A stretch of DNA of 64,000 nt, taken from positions 1 through 64,000 of the forward strand of contig CAZAWR010000054.1 in NCBI GenBank assembly GCA_964488865.1, given 5' to 3'. Source of the DNA: MWCO01 sp964488865. Its GTDB lineage: Bacteria > Myxococcota_A > Polyangia > Polyangiales > Polyangiaceae. Below, in pieces: positions 1 through 7,123 of this stretch (the first letter of the stretch is position 1; each line of letters opens with the position of its first letter). Under the pieces are notes generated by a model. It did not search any database, was not told the DNA's origin, and was given only the letters and a program-made list of their open reading frames with translations. The position numbers and the translations under genes were made by a program.

Positions 1-167
1 CGCCGTCGGGGGAAGGAGCCCTCGCACGCGCCGCCCACCTCATGGGTGGCAGGCCGCCTTGCCATTCGTGGAGCAAGATCCAGAGCTTGATCTATCAGCC
101 CGTCGCTTCGCTCCGGATCAGGGACGAGAGCATTGACGACCGGGGCGTCCAGGGTCACCCTCCAGGC

Positions 168-680
168 ATGCTTCGGCTGCTGTGGAGTATCGTGCTCGCG
201 GGTCTCGTCGGAGGAGCCGTGGCCGCGCTGGCCGTCAAGGTCTTCGGCATCGTCACCCTCAGCGCCCTCGCCGCCTACCCCCTGGCCGTTCTCGTCGGTG
301 TCGTCGTGGGTCTGCTCGCTGGCAAGCCCGTCTGGGTCAAGGGCGCTCGCGTCGAAGCGGGGCTCAAGGCAGCCTTCGGCGCCCTCGTCGCCGCCGGCCT
401 CATGTGGGCCCTCCGTACCTGGGTAGGCTTCGACGTGGACCTGTCCGCCGCCAGCCTCGGACAAGGCGCCGCCGGACTCCTCCCCGTCATCGCCTTCCCT
501 GCCGTCGCTCTCGTCCTGTCCCTTCTGTTCGAGGTCGACAACATGTTCGGCAAGGGCCAGGACGACGCGAACAAGAAGCGCATTGCCGCCCCCACGACGG
601 GAAAGCGCGTGGCGTCCGGTGAGGAGGTCGAGCAAGAGGCCGAGTCCGCGACCCGTGGCTCCGAGCGACGAAAGCACTGA
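168..680 (+). CDS. Small inner-membrane protein, unknown function
   Basis: This 170-residue protein has four hydrophobic segments (about residues 3-26, 29-52, 66-88 and 101-123) followed by a polar tail rich in Lys, Arg and Glu that is probably cytoplasmic. The ATG at 168 is chosen because the frame, although open back to 42, gives no credible protein sequence before it and a hydrophobic segment begins directly after it. It ends 8 bases before the deacetylase gene on the same strand, so the two are likely co-transcribed. I do not recognise a family; a role in the envelope is only an inference from the membrane segments and the neighbour. Confidence 0.7.
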   Translation: MLRLLWSIVLAGLVGGAVAALAVKVFGIVTLSALAAYPLAVLVGVVVGLLAGKPVWVKGARVEAGLKAAFGALVAAGLMWALRTWVGFDVDLSAASLGQGAAGLLPVIAFPAVALVLSLLFEVDNMFGKGQDDANKKRIAAPTTGKRVASGEEVEQEAESATRGSERRKH

Positions 681-688
681 CGGCCGAC

Positions 689-1486
689 ATGTCACTGGGT
701 CGCGGATTGCTGTACGTGGCGAGTGCCGGGGCCCTCGCCTTGCTCGCCCGGTCCTTGCTGATCGGCGCGGTGCCGTTGTGGATCGCGATCGCAGCCTTCG
801 CAGGCTACGTCGCCATCGCGCTGCTGGGCGTTTTCGTCCCCCGCCTCGAGATGTTCGCGCACGTGGTGTGGAGAGGGCCGCGAGACACCGCCGAGGTCGC
901 CCTCACGTTCGATGACGGTCCCCACCCCGAGCACACGCGGCGCGTGCTGGAGTTGCTCGACCAGGTGGGCACGAAGGCGACCTTCTTCGTCCTTGGGTCG
1001 AAGGTGGAAGCGCATCCGGAGGTGGTGCGGGAGATCGTGGCCCGGGGCCATGGGCTCGGCATCCATGGCTACACGCATGACCGGTTGCTGAGCCTGCGGA
1101 GCGCGAAGCGGATCGCGGCGGACCTGGAGCGCGCCCTCGATGCGGTGGAGAAAGCTACGGGCCTACGCCCCGTGTTGTTTCGACCGCCCGTGGGACATGT
1201 CAGCCCTCGCACGGACACCGCGGCTACGCGGCTCGGCTTGACGATCGTGGCCTGGTCGGTTCGTGGGTTCGATGGGCTCGCGCGTGCGAACGCGAAGGAT
1301 GTCGCGGCCCGCGTGCGCCGCGGCCTGCGACCCGGGGCCATCGTGCTGTTGCACGACGCCGCCGAGCAGGGAGACCGACGACCCGCAGGCGTGGACGCGC
1401 TGCCGTCGGTCCTCGAGGCGATTCACGGCGAGGGACTGCGCTGCGTGGATGTAGCGAAGTTCGCGGACGATGGGGACGGGGCGTAG
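689..1486 (+). CDS. Polysaccharide deacetylase (NodB/CE4 family), membrane-anchored
   Basis: The 265-residue protein has two N-terminal hydrophobic segments (about residues 7-28 and 30-50) and then a NodB homology domain. The metal and catalytic motifs are visible: TFDDGP (73-78) with the catalytic and metal Asp, HGYTH (126-130) with the two metal His, RPP after residue 164, the W-x-x-x-x-x-D segment, and LLHD near the C-terminus. The family removes N- or O-acetyl groups from chitin-like polymers, peptidoglycan or other polysaccharides. The anchor places the active domain outside the inner membrane. It converges on the minus-strand cassette with only 3 bases between the stop codons. The exact substrate cannot be read from sequence. 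Confidence 0.9.
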   Translation: MSLGRGLLYVASAGALALLARSLLIGAVPLWIAIAAFAGYVAIALLGVFVPRLEMFAHVVWRGPRDTAEVALTFDDGPHPEHTRRVLELLDQVGTKATFFVLGSKVEAHPEVVREIVARGHGLGIHGYTHDRLLSLRSAKRIAADLERALDAVEKATGLRPVLFRPPVGHVSPRTDTAATRLGLTIVAWSVRGFDGLARANAKDVAARVRRGLRPGAIVLLHDAAEQGDRRPAGVDALPSVLEAIHGEGLRCVDVAKFADDGDGA

Positions 1487-1489
1487 GTG

Positions 1490-1552
1490 TCAGTTGATGA
1501 AGCCGCAGTTGTAGCCGGTCACCGCGAAGTTTTTGGTCTTCGTGGTTGCCAT
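1490..1552 (-). CDS. 20-residue candidate RiPP precursor peptide
   Basis: A minus-strand ATG at 1552-1550 opens a frame encoding MATTKTKNFAVTGYNCGFIN and ending in TGA. It starts 17 bases after the stop of the radical SAM/SPASM gene. A purine-rich GAGGGGAGGG stretch lies a short distance before the ATG and could be its ribosome binding site. The first half is polar with three Thr and two Lys. The second half holds Tyr14, Asn15, Cys16, Gly17 and Phe18, typical of a short modified core. The spacing Phe-x-Val-Thr-x-Tyr recalls PqqA, but the Glu that PqqA needs is Ala here, so this is not a PQQ precursor. Such a short frame could arise by chance; the position, the binding site and the neighbouring enzymes make it credible. 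Function as a precursor is an inference. Confidence 0.6.
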   Translation of the reverse strand: MATTKTKNFAVTGYNCGFIN

Positions 1553-1569
1553 GGGGGGGGACCCTCCCC

Positions 1570-2778
1570 TCACCACTGTAGCGGGTTGTCCACAGCCTTG
1601 TCCGGGTGCCGCCGCATCATCTCCGCGGCGAACCTTCGTCTCGACCAGCCACACCCCTCGCACAAATGCCCGGGGGCAAAAACCCCCATCCGGTGCGACG
1701 CCCGCAACAGCTGAGCCCGCGGCCCCTGCCATATCTCCTCCAGCGTCTCCGTCCGCAGATCCCCAAGCACGTAGGTGGCGTCCGCGTCGTGACAGCACGG
1801 CACGACCCGGCCGTCCCACAGCACCACGACCGAACGCCAAGGATACGTACACAGATAACTCTGTTGCGTACCTTCGCTCGGGTCCAGGTCCGGGTCGGGT
1901 CCCTCCAGCGGCTTGACGTACGCCTGCACGAAGGGAAACCCCGTCCTGCCCCAGCGAGCCAGAAACGCATGCCGCTGGTGCCTGTTGCGATGAAGCGTCA
2001 ACATCTGCAGCACGACCATCGGAGGACTGTCCAGCAACGCTGCCTCCCGCAGCAGCGCCTCGATGTTGCGCTCCGCTTCCCCGTACCGCGCTCGCGGCCC
2101 TCGCACCGCCGTCATCGTCGCATCGTCCACGCCGTCCACCGCCAGCACGAACCTCTTGATCCCCGTGCGCACCAAACGCGACGACAACGCAGGCGAGAGC
2201 AGAGACGGGTTCGCCGAGAGCTCCGTCGGCACACCGCGCCGCGCTGCCGCCTCGAAGAACTCGATCACCCGAGGGTGAAGCAGCGACTCGCCCAGGTGGT
2301 GCATCTCCATCCAGCGGTACCGCACCTGCCCAGCGGGAAGCTGCTCCACAAGCCGCTCGAAGAGCGCCAGGTCCATGTAGCCCGTCGGTCGCGTCAGACG
2401 GTTCGGAATGCCCCGGGGGCAGAAACCGCAGCGCATCGGGCAGACGTTCGTGAGCTCGACCTGATCGACGAAAGGCGTGCTCGCCAACGCGTCGTCGAGC
2501 ACCTTGTCGAACACGGCTTCACACACCTGGGCGTTCGGGAACACGTAGAGCGTGCGCTCGAGCTTCTGGATGGCGCGCAAGACCGCCTCTTCTCCTCGCT
2601 TCGAGCAGACGTCCGCCAGCTTAATCGACGCAGCTGGCGGCCACCACAGCGCGCGAACCACCTCGACCTCGAGCGGCGAGAGAGGGTCCAGGGCCTGTGT
2701 GACTCCGTTGTCGAAGAGCACGACCCCATCGCGCAAGATGGGGCGAAGGTACGGGTTGAGATACGGCGTGACGAGCAT
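1570..2778 (-). CDS. Radical SAM/SPASM protein with N-terminal PqqD-like region
   Basis: This 402-residue protein has the radical SAM cluster motif CX3CX2C at Cys113, Cys117 and Cys120, followed by a GE motif near residue 165. A C-terminal Cys-rich segment (PCCHDAD, then CEGCGW) fits a SPASM/twitch domain that would bind further iron-sulfur cluster(s). Residues about 15-85 look like a small winged-helix PqqD/RRE domain, the type that binds leader peptides, though this is judged by eye. GAGGG lies about 7 bases before the ATG at 2778. It lies between the GH13/radical SAM fusion gene and the 20-residue peptide on the same strand. The family makes cross-links or epimerisations in peptides and also matures some enzymes, so peptide modification is the leading inference. 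Confidence 0.88.
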   Translation of the reverse strand: MLVTPYLNPYLRPILRDGVVLFDNGVTQALDPLSPLEVEVVRALWWPPAASIKLADVCSKRGEEAVLRAIQKLERTLYVFPNAQVCEAVFDKVLDDALASTPFVDQVELTNVCPMRCGFCPRGIPNRLTRPTGYMDLALFERLVEQLPAGQVRYRWMEMHHLGESLLHPRVIEFFEAAARRGVPTELSANPSLLSPALSSRLVRTGIKRFVLAVDGVDDATMTAVRGPRARYGEAERNIEALLREAALLDSPPMVVLQMLTLHRNRHQRHAFLARWGRTGFPFVQAYVKPLEGPDPDLDPSEGTQQSYLCTYPWRSVVVLWDGRVVPCCHDADATYVLGDLRTETLEEIWQGPRAQLLRASHRMGVFAPGHLCEGCGWSRRRFAAEMMRRHPDKAVDNPLQW

Positions 2779-2830
2779 CGCAGTCCCTCATCGTAGTCGA
2801 GCCGGTCACGTCGTGCACCGACGCGGCCGC

Positions 2831-5800
2831 TCATGCGGCGTACGGATCCTCCGGACAGGTCCGGCGAATCTCCAACGGATAGCGGCGAAGCGAATCCTGC
2901 CGGACGTTCCGTGCAGCCTCGCCATCCCAGATCGCGAGCAGGTCAGCCCACATCAGGTGGCCGATCGTCGGGTGATCGTAGCTCACCGCGTGCACGGCTC
3001 CATCCGGGTCGATGCAGGCCGTGTCCCACGGCATCCGGCAAGGCAAGAGACGAGCCCGGTTGGCAAAGTTGTCCGCCCTGCGGAACCCCCGCGCCACCAG
3101 GCTCGGTGCACCATGGCAGTCGCAGCGCGCGTGGTCCTGCAAGTGATTCACGACCACGACGCCCGACGGATCGAGCACAGACCGAATTCGGACGATCGCG
3201 TCCACCGCTCGGGGATCCGACGGCTCCACGAGCTGCTCTCGCGCAAACCCGTTCACCGGCACCACCTCCTCGACCTTCAACCAGTCCACCCCGAGCTCGA
3301 GCACCAACTTGGCCAGCTCCTCCGCATGACCCACGTTCGCCTCCGCCAGCACCGTCGAGAGGCCGACCCGCAAGTCCGCACCCGCTTCCCGCAGACGTAC
3401 CGCCTCTCGGACGTGGCCCAGGACCGTCGAAAGCCGGCTGCCTACACGTATCCCTTCGTGGATAGTCGACGTGGGCCCGTCCACGGACACCGCGACGCTC
3501 GTGACCCCGAGGTCGACGAGCTCCTTCAACCGTTCGGGCGACAGGAGCATCCCGTTGGTCAGCAGGTGCACGTCGCATCGTCCGGGGTTCGACGCACGCG
3601 CGAGCTGCAAGCGGCGCAGCGCCTCGAAGAGCGCCGGCGACACGAGGGATTCGCCCCCGTGGGAGAACGCCACGTAGTCGGCGCCCGAGAACGCCTCCTC
3701 CAGTCGGTCCATTACCCACGTGGGCATGTCGCGCGCCGTGTCGTCCCGTGTTCGGGCCGGGGAGTGGTTGATGCAATGCAAGCACCGAAGCTGGCACCTC
3801 TCGGTCACCGTCAGGTACAGCTTGCGCGGCAAGCACACCGCCTCGGTCAACCCCTCCCGAAACGCGAGACTCACCAGCTCCTCCGCGTGCTCGGCCGTCG
3901 CGCGCGCCACGGAGAAGGCATGCTCTCCCGGCACACGACGCAGCACCGCCGCCGACCACCGCCCAAGCTCGACGCATCCCTCCGTCATGCGCACGCCTCC
4001 GAGCTGTCCCACGATCTCCGCGCCTTCCTGAACGCACATGGGTAGCGTGGCCGTGCACGACCCCTCCGCCGCGTGCAGCAACACGTCGATCACCTCCCTC
4101 CCCCACGCGCGACGAAGCCACAGCACGTCTTGGGCAGGTGCCCCTCGATCGTCGTTCGCCTCGCCGAACAGCTCCGTTCCCCGTCGCAGTGCGGGGAGAC
4201 GCCGTCGCAGCTCCAACATGTCGCGCACGAGACGGCTCGTCTCGTCATCCCATGCCGCGGGGTCCCACACCATCGGGGCACGGTCCGGCCACACCCCTTC
4301 GAAGTCGCGCGCATCGTCGCTCGACAGTCCGATCTCGTCCCCGTAGTAGAGCGCCGGTACGGACGAGCGTACCAGAACGAGAAGTTGCCCCAGGCGTGCG
4401 ATGGCCGGGTCCTTCACGAGCGAAAGCAAGCGGGGCTGGTCATGGGTGGCCGTGAAGGCAACGTGCCGCCAGCCAGGCCCGCCCTGTCGAAACCCGAGCG
4501 TCCCGAGCTGACGCGCACACGCCGCTGCACTCTTTCCGCGACGCCACAGAAGGTCGTACAGCACCTGCTGAGAACCGAAGTCCGTGGCCGCGTCGAGACC
4601 GGCGCGCAACCACCCGTGCGTGTTGTCCACCGTGATCTCGCCAAGAACGAGCGCGTCCTCCCGCTCGGCTCGCACCGCTTCGACCAGTCTCTGCACGAGG
4701 GCCATGGGCACGTCCGCCGTCGCATCGAACCGGAACCCGTCCACGCCCGCCCGGAGCCAGTGCACCACCGTCGACCGGAGATGCTCGACGACCCCGCCGT
4801 CCTCGAGGCGCAGGAGAGGCTCCTGCCAGCGTCCCTTGTGATAGTGCTCGTAGCCCGTGTCCCGATCGGGCCCGAGTCGGAACGGGTAGCCGTGGACCTT
4901 GAACCAGCTGAAGTAGGCTGACCGCGTCCCCTTCTCGATCACGTCCCGGAACGCGAAGAAGTCGAGATGCACGTGCGTCAGCGTCACGTCGAACAGCACG
5001 CGCATGCCGCACCGCGCACACGCGGCGAGCAACCTCTCGAGCGCTTCCGACCCGCCGAGCGCCGGGTCCACGAGGCGCGGGTCCACGGCGTCGTATCGAT
5101 GACAGGAGCCAGCCAGCACGATGGGCGTCAGGTGAAGCACCGTCACGCCCAGATCTCGCAAGTAGGGTAGCGCCTCTTCGATGCCCAACAGGTCGCCTCC
5201 GACCGTCCGCTCCTCGAGGTGGACCCTGTCCGACGGGCTCGGCCAGCGCGAGAGATCCCCGCCCGGGCGGAACCTGTCCACGAAAACCGTGTAGAGCACC
5301 GCGTCCTTCCACCAGGCGGGTGTGGTCGTACGCAGCGCGTGCAGGTCGAGGTGAAACGGCAAGCCCGGGCCTCCCGGACGTCCCACGAGGCGGCCATCCC
5401 CGAGCTGAAAGACGTACTCCAGCTGCCCTCCGCTTCCCGCCGCGTGCCCCTCGAACAGCACGTGCTCGTCCTCCTCGCCGACCACGGTCATCGGGCCTTG
5501 CCGTGGGCCGTGCCCTTCGTCCCATCGAAGATGCAAACGGTCCGCGCTTCCTCGCCGAAGACCCGCGCGAACGCACACCCTCCCGTCGTCCTCCTCGAAC
5601 ACGAAAGGATAGACCGGCGCATGCAGCACCGGCTCGTCACACCCCCCAACGACCAGCAAGCTATTGCGGTTGCCCTCGAGGCTCCTCGTTCGAGGGTTGT
5701 TCGGGTCGAGAAACCACGAACCGTCGCGAAGCCTGAACTTGTACTCGTACGTTCCGGTACCGACCGGCAGCGCCGCCTCGAACGTGTCCTTGCCCACAAA

Positions 5801-5926
5801 CACCATGCTCGTCGGCGCGCGCCAATGAAACATGTCGCCGAGCAGCTCGACACGCTGAACGTGCTGGGGGGGGACCGCGCGAAACACGGCCCGCAGCGGC
5901 CGGCTCGCGCGAGGGGTTCGACTCAA
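2831..5926 (-). CDS. GH13 alpha-amylase / radical SAM fusion protein
   Basis: One uninterrupted 1031-codon frame joins two unrelated enzymes. Residues about 14-100 form a CBM48-like glycogen-binding E-set, and about 105-200 form a second beta domain. Residues about 203-670 are a GH13 barrel with the expected catalytic residues in FRFD (Asp401), LGE (Glu430) and THD (Asp496). Residues about 700-1020 are a radical SAM module with CX3CX2C at Cys711, Cys715 and Cys718, a GGES motif at 757-760, and later Cys residues (about 935-970) that fit an auxiliary cluster. The TTG at 5926 overlaps the TGA of the upstream gene, suggesting translational coupling; GTG at 5887 is an alternative start. No signal peptide is apparent, so it is probably cytoplasmic. 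I know of no standard family with this architecture. Confidence 0.85.
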   Translation of the reverse strand: MSRTPRASRPLRAVFRAVPPQHVQRVELLGDMFHWRAPTSMVFVGKDTFEAALPVGTGTYEYKFRLRDGSWFLDPNNPRTRSLEGNRNSLLVVGGCDEPVLHAPVYPFVFEEDDGRVCVRAGLRRGSADRLHLRWDEGHGPRQGPMTVVGEEDEHVLFEGHAAGSGGQLEYVFQLGDGRLVGRPGGPGLPFHLDLHALRTTTPAWWKDAVLYTVFVDRFRPGGDLSRWPSPSDRVHLEERTVGGDLLGIEEALPYLRDLGVTVLHLTPIVLAGSCHRYDAVDPRLVDPALGGSEALERLLAACARCGMRVLFDVTLTHVHLDFFAFRDVIEKGTRSAYFSWFKVHGYPFRLGPDRDTGYEHYHKGRWQEPLLRLEDGGVVEHLRSTVVHWLRAGVDGFRFDATADVPMALVQRLVEAVRAEREDALVLGEITVDNTHGWLRAGLDAATDFGSQQVLYDLLWRRGKSAAACARQLGTLGFRQGGPGWRHVAFTATHDQPRLLSLVKDPAIARLGQLLVLVRSSVPALYYGDEIGLSSDDARDFEGVWPDRAPMVWDPAAWDDETSRLVRDMLELRRRLPALRRGTELFGEANDDRGAPAQDVLWLRRAWGREVIDVLLHAAEGSCTATLPMCVQEGAEIVGQLGGVRMTEGCVELGRWSAAVLRRVPGEHAFSVARATAEHAEELVSLAFREGLTEAVCLPRKLYLTVTERCQLRCLHCINHSPARTRDDTARDMPTWVMDRLEEAFSGADYVAFSHGGESLVSPALFEALRRLQLARASNPGRCDVHLLTNGMLLSPERLKELVDLGVTSVAVSVDGPTSTIHEGIRVGSRLSTVLGHVREAVRLREAGADLRVGLSTVLAEANVGHAEELAKLVLELGVDWLKVEEVVPVNGFAREQLVEPSDPRAVDAIVRIRSVLDPSGVVVVNHLQDHARCDCHGAPSLVARGFRRADNFANRARLLPCRMPWDTACIDPDGAVHAVSYDHPTIGHLMWADLLAIWDGEAARNVRQDSLRRYPLEIRRTCPEDPYAA

Positions 5927-6912
5927 GGGGTCACAACGTAGTTCGAGCCGCCGCCGTTGGCCCAGAACTCGTACGTGCGCGCGTCGTTCACGATCCCGTG
6001 GCGGTACACGATCGCGTACTCGAATCGGTCCGTCGTGCCCGCGATGTCGAGGTCGATCTCGAACCAGTCCCTGCCTCCCCAATGATCTTCGACCCATCGC
6101 CACTTGTTGGCGCCTTCCCCCATGCCAAACGTCGACACCGTCTGCCAACGGTCCGTGCTGTAGACCATCTCGATCTGCTTGTCGTAATCGAGATCGGCCA
6201 CCTCCACGCCCAGCTTGCCCTTCACCCCCTGCGCGTCGATCTTCACCCCCTCGTAGGGTGGGTAGTGCGTGATCGGGCTGTGCCCCGCGGGCGACGTCAC
6301 ATGGAACTCACCCTCGTTGTCATCGTAGAACGTGTGGTTGAGCCCGTCCTGGTACCAGGCGTTGAACACCGGCACCGGCAGGCTGGTCGTGGCGTACTTG
6401 CGAACCCGGATCCGCACGTGCCACTCCTCCCACCCGTCCGTGCCGGCGGCGAAGTACGAGCCCAGCGCCGTCTCCGTCTGCCCCACCTCCCAGTCCGGGA
6501 AGCGATACACCACGCCCACGCGCTTCGCGTCGAGGTTGGCCCCCGCTTGCTGGCGAACGAACACCTTCAAGATGATGTCGAGGCCCATGCAACCCGCCCG
6601 CGTGTTGCAGTCCGACGTCTCGGTGAAGGACTCGCCGCGGTACTGCACCATGTCGGTCCTTCGCTCGCCTTCGAACTGTGCCCAGTCCGTCTTGCCCGGG
6701 TCCATGCCGGGGGTGGGGACGTTCGGACCGACCGCCTTGTCCTCGGGCTCAGGCTCCGTCGCGTCTTCGCTGCAGGCGGCCAACCCCTGGAGCCCGACGA
6801 TGGCGACGCTTCCGGACAGCACGCCGCGCTGGAGCATGCGCTTGGCCTTGGCGGCGCGGAGCTGGGCGAGGAGGGTGTTGGCATCGGGTCCGGAAGAAGC
6901 GTGGGAAGACAT
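5923..6912 (-). CDS. Secreted lipoprotein with two starch-binding-type (CBM21/53-like) modules
   Basis: This 329-residue protein has a basic segment, a hydrophobic stretch and a lipobox ending at Cys47, so it is a likely lipoprotein. Met26 is an alternative start that would give a more usual signal length. Two beta-sandwich modules follow, about residues 70-180 and 225-328. The second has the aromatic pattern of CBM21/53 (a YSTDRWQT-type loop, then a FEYAIVYR strand and a C-terminal YEFWANGGG motif that occurs again in the protein at 31708-33498 as DSRHGSNYAV). The family binds starch or glycogen. It is first in the minus-strand cassette and its stop overlaps the start of the GH13/radical SAM gene. 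Confidence 0.75.
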   Translation of the reverse strand: MSSHASSGPDANTLLAQLRAAKAKRMLQRGVLSGSVAIVGLQGLAACSEDATEPEPEDKAVGPNVPTPGMDPGKTDWAQFEGERRTDMVQYRGESFTETSDCNTRAGCMGLDIILKVFVRQQAGANLDAKRVGVVYRFPDWEVGQTETALGSYFAAGTDGWEEWHVRIRVRKYATTSLPVPVFNAWYQDGLNHTFYDDNEGEFHVTSPAGHSPITHYPPYEGVKIDAQGVKGKLGVEVADLDYDKQIEMVYSTDRWQTVSTFGMGEGANKWRWVEDHWGGRDWFEIDLDIAGTTDRFEYAIVYRHGIVNDARTYEFWANGGGSNYVVTP

Positions 6913-7123
6913 GGGTCACCTCATGATTGAGTCACGGTTCACCGATCGTAGTTGCACGGTATCTTTGTGGTGTCAATGGTGGATCAGGCTGTCTCAAGAC
7001 AGAGGACGCAGGGCCACAGAAGGGGGCGGGGTTGGTGCGGAGGTTGGCAGCGCGGCACCGGTTCCCTTGGCGCTCCTCGCCCGGTTGTGTCACACGAAAA
7101 CCCTTGCGTACGGCCGAATCCTC
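6913..7123. promoter_or_regulatory. Divergent promoter region of the glucan locus
   Basis: These 211 bases separate the minus-strand cassette from the plus-strand glycosidase and must contain promoters for both directions. The part next to 6912 is relatively AT-rich. I see no clear consensus promoter or operator, so this entry records an inferred location only. Confidence 0.35.

Noticed and set aside
1490..1552. PQQ biosynthesis precursor (PqqA)
   Set aside because: The Glu that reacts with Tyr in PqqA is Ala here, and no pqqB, pqqC or other pqq genes are in the window.
1490..1852. 120-codon frame containing the short peptide
   Set aside because: Its front lies antisense-free but in another phase of the radical SAM gene and has a shadow-like composition; only the last 20 codons have their own start and binding site.
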